From DASYRM01 sp036004405 (lineage in GTDB: Bacteria > Acidobacteriota > Vicinamibacteria > Vicinamibacterales > UBA2999), in assembly GCA_036004405.1 (NCBI GenBank), contig DASYRM010000143.1:1-18045 (forward strand): 18,045 nucleotides of DNA, in the 5' to 3' direction. Both the position numbers and the translations under genes were made by a program. The notes under the pieces are model-generated. The model ran no database searches. It was not told where the DNA came from and saw nothing but the letters and a program-made list of their open reading frames with translations. Shown one piece after another: positions 14,184 to 18,045 of the stretch. Within the stretch, counting starts at the first letter, position 1; each line of letters begins with the position of its first letter.

Positions 14184-14212
14184 TGGCTTCTTTCCGCACC
14201 CGGCCCTAGAAT
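14184..14212 (+). promoter_or_regulatory. Weak sigma-70-like promoter before the membrane protein
   Basis: TGGCTT (14184-14189), a 17-bp spacer and TAGAAT (14207-14212, five of six consensus bases) lie 25 bases before GTG 14238. It has the same TGGCT-type -35 and spacing as the candidate before the PQQ dehydrogenase. Confidence 0.3.
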
Positions 14213-14237
14213 TGCCCGGCTCATCAGCGGAGGTCTT

Positions 14238-15281
14238 GTGAAACAGCCCGTGCTCGGCCTGGTCGCGACCGCGATCGGCATCGTGTTGGCCCTCGCGTTC
14301 ATCTCGCTGTTCAGCCTGCCGGCGTTCAACGGCCCGGTGGCGCTCCACCTGCTCTGCGCGATTCCGTTTCAGGTGATGGCGGTGGTGATCTGGGGCGCCA
14401 ATCCCTCGTTCGTCGCCAAGCTGTCGCAGCCAGGGAAGGGCCTGTCGCTCCTGGTCCTCAACCTGGTGGCGATGGCGATCATCACGCCGCTCGCGCTGAT
14501 GGTCGTGGGCGAGGGGATCGAACCGCCCGGCCCCGTCCCGTCGCACTTCGCGATCATCGTCGTGCCGACGACGTTCTGGCTGGCCATCGTGTGGGGCGGC
14601 TGGCCGTTCAACCTATTCGGCAAGAACCCCGTGGTGGCTGGGCTGGCGCTGTTGATCGGTGCCTACGTTCTCACCTGGATCGGCTTCCGGCTCTTCTTCA
14701 ATTACGACTTTCTGCAGGGCGCGCCGCCGGCGGTGAACCTGGCGTCGGCGCCGCACGGGATGTTCAACGGCGTGGTGGCGCTGGTGTTCTACGTCACGGC
14801 GCTCGCGGCGATGTTCCTCGTGCTCTGCTTCGATCTGTGGCCGCTCACGCTCGCTCCGGCGGTGATGCAGCAGCCGGCGCTCGGGATCACCTGGTCGATC
14901 GTGTGCGTCGCGATCGCCTGGGTCGCGACCTCTATCGGATTCACGGTGATGGGCACCGATCCCATGGTGTTTCTCACGCGAGTGACGGTGCCGTTCATCT
15001 TCGGCAGCATCGTCGTGCTGAACATGTTTCAGAACTCGCTGGTGAAGGCGGCGCAGCCGCTCAAGGGCATCGTGAACACCGTCCTGGTGATCGCGATCGG
15101 CCAGGTGTTGGCGCTGCTCTACAGGCTGGCGGCGCCGGCGGTGACCGGCCAGCTGGTCTTGGGCCCGCCAGCGTACGACTTCGAGATCTGGCTCGCCAAC
15201 GCGCTGCTGAGCGTGACCTTCCCGTTCCTGATCTTCATCGCGGCGTACTTCGCCTACTGGCCGTTACAGCGCGACAAGTAG
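14238..15281 (+). CDS. Polytopic membrane protein, unknown family
   Basis: A 347-residue protein starting on GTG 14238 with GGAGG 4-5 bases upstream. It is mostly membrane: about ten hydrophobic segments can be counted, among them VLGLVATAIGIVLALAFISL, FQVMAVVIWG, LLVLNLVAMAIITPLALMVV, VVAGLALLIGAYVLTWIGF, ALVFYVTALAAMFLVLC, ITWSIVCVAIAWVATSIGFT and FPFLIFIAAYFAYW at the end. The loops are short, with a few aromatic/Gly motifs (WGGWPFNLFGKNP, APHGMFNG, MFQNSLVK). I see no transporter signature and cannot name the family. It follows the proline dehydrogenase by 77 bases with its own possible promoter, so a link to proline is not implied. Its stop codon lies inside the next palindrome. Confidence 0.75.
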   Translation: MKQPVLGLVATAIGIVLALAFISLFSLPAFNGPVALHLLCAIPFQVMAVVIWGANPSFVAKLSQPGKGLSLLVLNLVAMAIITPLALMVVGEGIEPPGPVPSHFAIIVVPTTFWLAIVWGGWPFNLFGKNPVVAGLALLIGAYVLTWIGFRLFFNYDFLQGAPPAVNLASAPHGMFNGVVALVFYVTALAAMFLVLCFDLWPLTLAPAVMQQPALGITWSIVCVAIAWVATSIGFTVMGTDPMVFLTRVTVPFIFGSIVVLNMFQNSLVKAAQPLKGIVNTVLVIAIGQVLALLYRLAAPAVTGQLVLGPPAYDFEIWLANALLSVTFPFLIFIAAYFAYWPLQRDK

Positions 15282-15307
15282 AGGCGGACCTTGAGGTCCG
15301 CCTCTAC
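15278..15307. repeat. Palindrome with 13-bp stem overlapping a stop codon (copy 2)
   Basis: Arm GTAGAGGCGGACC (15278-15290), loop TTGA and a perfectly matching arm (15295-15307). The membrane-protein stop codon TAG (15279-15281) is part of the stem. It is longer than the other copies but has the same 4-nt loop size and a following CTACG. It probably ends the upstream transcript. Confidence 0.8.
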
Positions 15308-15323
15308 GTACTACCTCTACGTA
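15301..15323. repeat. Direct repeat CCTCTACGTA, 13-bp period
   Basis: CCTCTACGTA occurs at 15301-15310 and again at 15314-15323. The first copy is the tail of the 13-bp-stem palindrome, so this looks like a short duplication of its edge. Confidence 0.55.
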
Positions 15324-15331
15324 CGATCGCG

Positions 15332-15345
15332 GGGCGTCAACGCCC
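15332..15345. repeat. Small palindrome, TCAA loop (copy 3)
   Basis: GGGCG, loop TCAA, CGCCC: a 5-bp stem. The loop is the complement of TTGA in copy 2, so it is the same type in the opposite orientation, probably shortened or decayed. Confidence 0.5.
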
Positions 15346-15393
15346 GGGCCTTGGATGGCGTAGATACGCGCGAGCCTGCGCTGACTGACGTGG

Positions 15394-15413
15394 GGGCCGG
15401 CTTCAGCCGGCCC
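15394..15413. repeat. Short palindrome, TTCA loop (copy 4)
   Basis: Perfect 8-bp stem GGGCCGGC with loop TTCA, the complement of TGAA, so it is an inverted version of the type seen at 13196. It is preceded by ACGTGGG, the mirror of the CCCACG tail of the first copy. Confidence 0.75.
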
Positions 15414-15416
15414 GTT

Positions 15417-15467
15417 GACGGCCCACCTCGGACGGGCCACCTCTGACGGGCCACCTGAAGGTGGCCC
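15417..15467. repeat. Tandem half-arms leading into palindrome (copy 5)
   Basis: A 14-bp unit occurs three times: GACGGCCCACCTCG (15417), GACGGGCCACCTCT (15431) and GACGGGCCACCTGA (15445). Only the third continues into a complete palindrome: arm GGGCCACC 15448-15455, loop TGAA, matching arm 15460-15467. It is followed by CCTACG. The first two look like incomplete copies of one arm. Confidence 0.75.
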
Positions 15468-15478
15468 CTACGTGCGAG

Positions 15479-16126
15479 TTACTTCGCCTGAATGTGGATG
15501 CCGCACTCGAGCTTCTGGCCGGACCAGCGGCCCGAGCGCGGGTTGTTCGGATCGAACGGCACGCTCGTGCACGGCTCGCAGCCGATGCTGGCGTAGCCGA
15601 GATCGTAGAGCGGCAGGAGCGGAATCTCGTGCTCCTTCGCGTACTTCCACACGTCCTTCGCCGTCCACGCCGCGATGGGCGCCACGCGTTGAATCATCTT
15701 GCCGCTCGCCAGCTTGAACGGCTCCACCTGCTGCAGGTTGGCGCGCGAGGCCGACTGATCGCGGCGCAGCGCCGTCAGCCACGTGTCGTAGCCGTCGAGC
15801 GCGGCAAAGAGCGGCTCCACCTTGTGCCGCTGGCAGCAGGCGGTGGTGCTCTCGCGTTCCCACAGCCCGACGCTCGGCTCTTTCGCGCGGAGGTTGATCA
15901 GGGTCAACCCGTAGCGCTCGGTCATCATGTCGCGATACTCGAGCGTCTGCGGAAAGTGGTGGAACGTGTCGAGGAAGAGCACCGGGATGTCGGGCCGCAC
16001 CTGACGCACGATGTCCGTGAGGACGACGCACTCGGCCTGGAAGCTCGACGTGATGCACGGCGCGACCGCGTCGGCCAGCACGCGCGCCACGAGTTCGCGG
16101 GGATCCACGTCGACCAGGGCCGTCAT
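15479..16126 (-). CDS. cysH: Assimilatory adenylylsulfate (APS) reductase, [4Fe-4S] type
   Basis: A 215-residue protein. ATG 16126 overlaps the cysN stop as ATGA, and GAGGAG lies about 8 bases upstream. The frame is open further upstream, but the extra sequence is a cysN shadow. The N-terminal PP-loop-like fold includes SSFQAECVVL (27-36). The four iron-sulfur ligands are present as CC (97-98) and CEPC (183-186), the signature of enzymes that reduce APS. PAPS-specific enzymes lack it. The catalytic Cys motif ECGIH (207-211) is near the C-terminus. There is no fused thioredoxin domain, so reduced thioredoxin is the probable electron donor. It makes sulfite and AMP in the cytoplasm. Sulfite reductase is not in the window. 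Confidence 0.92.
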   Translation of the reverse strand: MTALVDVDPRELVARVLADAVAPCITSSFQAECVVLTDIVRQVRPDIPVLFLDTFHHFPQTLEYRDMMTERYGLTLINLRAKEPSVGLWERESTTACCQRHKVEPLFAALDGYDTWLTALRRDQSASRANLQQVEPFKLASGKMIQRVAPIAAWTAKDVWKYAKEHEIPLLPLYDLGYASIGCEPCTSVPFDPNNPRSGRWSGQKLECGIHIQAK

Positions 16127-17430
16127 GACAGCATCTCCTCCAGGGCTTTGCGGACGGCGTCGGCCGCCTCTTCGTCCGAGTTCGCGCGCCGCGCCAGGTG
16201 GGCCAGCCGCTCGGCGAAACTGAGCGGCGCCGCGTGCGCGGTGGTCCCGGCCTCGCGCACCACATTGGTGATCATGCCGGCGCCACACGTGAACTGCGTG
16301 CCGGGGTCGATCAGGACGAAGCTGCCCATCGCCCGGTTCTCGTCGTAGCGGTCGAACACGAGCGGACGCGCCGCCGACACCTGCACCGTCCCGATCTGAT
16401 TGAGCAGCAGCGGATGGTTCACTTCGGCGGTCACGACCCGGGTGCCCTGCTTCAGCAGGTACACGCGCCCCGGGTCGAGCGGGCGCTCGTCCATCCACAC
16501 CAGTTCGGCCTCGAAACGTTGGCTGACCAGCGGCGGGTCGACGGTGAGCACATCGCCGCGGCTGATGTCGATCTCGTGGTCGAGCGTCAGCGTCACCGAC
16601 ATCGGCGCGAACGCCAGATCGAGGTCGCCGTCGAATGTGACGATCCGGCTCACCTTCGCCGATTTGCCGGAGGGCCACGTCGTGATCGTGTCGCCGGTGC
16701 GAATCGTGCCCGACACGATCTGCCCCGCGTAGCCACGGAACACGTCGTCGGGGCGCAGCACCATCTGCACCGGAAACCGGAACGGCGCCCGCGTCATGTT
16801 GCGGTGCACCTTGACGGTCTCCAGGTACTCGAGCAGCGGTGGCCCGTCGAAGTAGGACGTGCGCTCGCTCTTCGTGATGACGTTGTCGCCGTGCAGGGCG
16901 CTCATCGGAATCGCGTGCACCGAGGCGCCGCCCAGGATGTCGTCGAAGTCGTCGACGATCTTGTCGAAGACGTCCCGATCGAAGTCCATCAGGTCCATCT
17001 TGTTGACGGCGAGCACGAAGTCGGTGATGCCGAGCAGCCGGGCGATGCGCGCATGCCGGCGCGACTGCGCCCGCACGCCGTTGCGCGCGTCCACCAGCAG
17101 GATGGCCACGTCGGCGGTCGAGGCGCCCGTCGCCATGTTGCGCGTGTACTGCTCGTGCCCCGGCGTGTCGGCGAGGATGAACTTCCGCCGCGCCGTGGCG
17201 AAGTACCGGTAGGCCACGTCGATGGTGATGCCCTGCTCGCGTTCGGCGCGCAGGCCGTCGGTGAAGAGCGAGAAGTCGATCGGGCCGGCGTTGCGGTTCT
17301 TCGACGCTTTCTCGACTGAATGAATCTGATCCTCGTATACCGATTGCGAGTCGTACAGGAGCCTGCCGATCAACGTGCTCTTGCCGTCATCGACGCTTCC
17401 AGCGGTGCAGATCCGAAGAAGCCCTGACAT
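16123..17430 (-). CDS. cysN: Sulfate adenylyltransferase subunit 1 (GTPase)
   Basis: A 435-residue protein; ATG 17430 is 20 bases after the cysD stop, with AAGGGAG in the gap. It has an EF-Tu-like GTPase domain with G1 GSVDDGKST (11-19), G2 QGITID (66-71), G3 DTPGH (88-92), G4 NKMD (143-146) and a G5-like SALHG. Beta-barrel domains follow (FPVQMVLRPDDVFRGYAGQI and on). The length is that of CysN alone: there is no C-terminal APS-kinase (CysC) domain. With CysD it makes APS from sulfate and ATP, using GTP hydrolysis to drive the reaction. The lack of CysC fits a CysH that uses APS directly. Confidence 0.95.
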   Translation of the reverse strand: MSGLLRICTAGSVDDGKSTLIGRLLYDSQSVYEDQIHSVEKASKNRNAGPIDFSLFTDGLRAEREQGITIDVAYRYFATARRKFILADTPGHEQYTRNMATGASTADVAILLVDARNGVRAQSRRHARIARLLGITDFVLAVNKMDLMDFDRDVFDKIVDDFDDILGGASVHAIPMSALHGDNVITKSERTSYFDGPPLLEYLETVKVHRNMTRAPFRFPVQMVLRPDDVFRGYAGQIVSGTIRTGDTITTWPSGKSAKVSRIVTFDGDLDLAFAPMSVTLTLDHEIDISRGDVLTVDPPLVSQRFEAELVWMDERPLDPGRVYLLKQGTRVVTAEVNHPLLLNQIGTVQVSAARPLVFDRYDENRAMGSFVLIDPGTQFTCGAGMITNVVREAGTTAHAAPLSFAERLAHLARRANSDEEAADAVRKALEEMLS

Positions 17431-17450
17431 CTACTGGAGACTCCCTTCCA

Positions 17451-18045
17451 TCAAAAATATCCTTCGCGCTTCTTCATCTCCATGGATCCGTCCTGGTCGT
17501 GGTCGATGATCCTGAGCTGCCGTTCCGACTGACGCGTCGCGATGAGCTCCTCGATGATCTTCGGAATCGTGTCCGCCTGCGAGCGGACGGCGCCGGTGCA
17601 GGGTGAACAGCCGAGCGATCGCATCCGGCACATGACTGCCTGCGGACGCTCCCCTGGCAGCAGCGGCACGAACGGCTGTTCGGCGAGAATCAGCGAGTTG
17701 CCGCGGACGATGACCTCACGCTCCTGGGCGAAATAGAGCGGGACGACCGGAATGTGCTCGGCGTGGATGTAGTGCCACACGTCGAGCTCCGTCCAGTTGG
17801 ACAGCGGAAACACGCGAATGCTCTCGCCGGGACCGATGCGGCTGTTCAGGAGATGCCAGAGCTCGGGCCGCTGGCGCTTCGGATCCCAGTGCCCCTTGGC
17901 ATCGCGAAGGGAGAACACGCGCTCTTTCGCGCGCGATCGCTCCTCGTCGCGCCGGGCGCCGCCGAACGCCGCCTGGAACCCGCCGGCCTCGAGCGCGTCG
18001 AGCAGCGCCCGCGTCTTCAGCAGCCCGCAGCAGCGCTGCGTCCCG
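17451..18045 (-). CDS. cysD: Sulfate adenylyltransferase subunit 2 (5'-partial at window edge)
   Basis: The frame is open from the right edge to a TGA at 17451. Reading the edge by hand gives RCCGLLKTRALLDALEAGG, then FQAAFGGARRDEERSRAKER and VFSLRDAKGHWDPKRQRPEL, all typical of CysD. The GTG at 17918 is therefore not the start. Further on, FPLSNWTELDVWHYI, RMRSLGCSPCTGAV and the ending KKREGYF match CysD. It is the ATP-sulfurylase catalytic subunit; the PP-loop and true N-terminus lie outside the window. It is the first of the visible genes of the cysDNH unit, so the promoter is not seen. Confidence 0.95.
   Translation of the reverse strand, partial: GTQRCCGLLKTRALLDALEAGGFQAAFGGARRDEERSRAKERVFSLRDAKGHWDPKRQRPELWHLLNSRIGPGESIRVFPLSNWTELDVWHYIHAEHIPVVPLYFAQEREVIVRGNSLILAEQPFVPLLPGERPQAVMCRMRSLGCSPCTGAVRSQADTIPKIIEELIATRQSERQLRIIDHDQDGSMEMKKREGYF

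Larger units (their letters stand above)
15282..15478. other. Repeat-filled spacer between convergent genes
   Basis: A 197-bp gap between the membrane-protein gene and cysH, which point toward each other. Besides the palindromes listed separately, no ORF with coding character or tRNA-like fold is seen. The stretch 15350-15390 shows no obvious structure. Confidence 0.6.

Noticed and set aside
13129..14199. A 356-codon minus-strand frame opposite proline dehydrogenase
   Set aside because: All proline dehydrogenase blocks are on the plus strand; this is a shadow and runs through the palindrome.
16198..17319. A 373-codon plus-strand frame opposite cysN
   Set aside because: It is Arg/His/Val-rich with no motif, and cysN on the minus strand is unambiguous.
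17431..17631. A 66-codon minus-strand frame between cysD and cysN
   Set aside because: It overlaps the cysD 3' end in another frame, and the CysD ending KKREGYF is intact.

Overview
The window is a GC-rich, gene-dense bacterial chromosome segment of about 18 kb. It has no tRNA, rRNA, CRISPR array, transposase or phage gene that I can see. High GC, many secreted proteins whose signal peptides end in VSGQ or AFAQG, two DUF6152-type proteins, a pair of secreted proteins with a 'GRPDLxG' motif, and a haem c/PQQ dehydrogenase together suggest an Acidobacteriota member, most like Vicinamibacteria. This is inference from gene content; no marker gene is present. No gap between genes exceeds 300 bases. 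The longest is the repeat-filled 15282-15478.

Layout. (1) 1-2325 (+): the 3' nine-tenths of a fused aspartokinase/homoserine dehydrogenase, ending at a 10-bp-stem hairpin. (2) 2359-4311 (-): a two-gene unit (putative lipoprotein, then outer-membrane beta-barrel protein) and a stand-alone DUF6152 secreted protein. (3) 4359-6594 (-): a compact unit of ECF sigma factor, putative anti-sigma factor, a possible 38-residue small protein, a polytopic membrane protein and a TPR membrane protein. Junctions are ATGA, GTGA and possibly GTGA overlaps, then a 74-bp overlap. (4) 6724-8714 (+): divergent from the sigma gene, a small membrane protein and a Tat-exported flavin amine oxidase. Both sides of the divergent spacer carry the same ECF-like promoter pattern, GCAACC-N17-GTC. 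(5) 8821-13189 (+): two related secreted proteins, a second DUF6152 protein and a secreted cytochrome c/PQQ dehydrogenase resembling polyvinyl-alcohol dehydrogenase. (6) 13228-15281 (+): monofunctional proline dehydrogenase and an unrecognised polytopic membrane protein. (7) 15278-15478: a cluster of short palindromes with 4-nt loops, related to one at 13196. (8) 15479-18045 (-): cysD (cut by the window edge), cysN and cysH, which turn sulfate into sulfite through APS.

The most notable points are the matching back-to-back ECF promoters, the palindrome family with changing arms but a restricted loop, and the secreted quinoprotein cluster with two families of unknown function.
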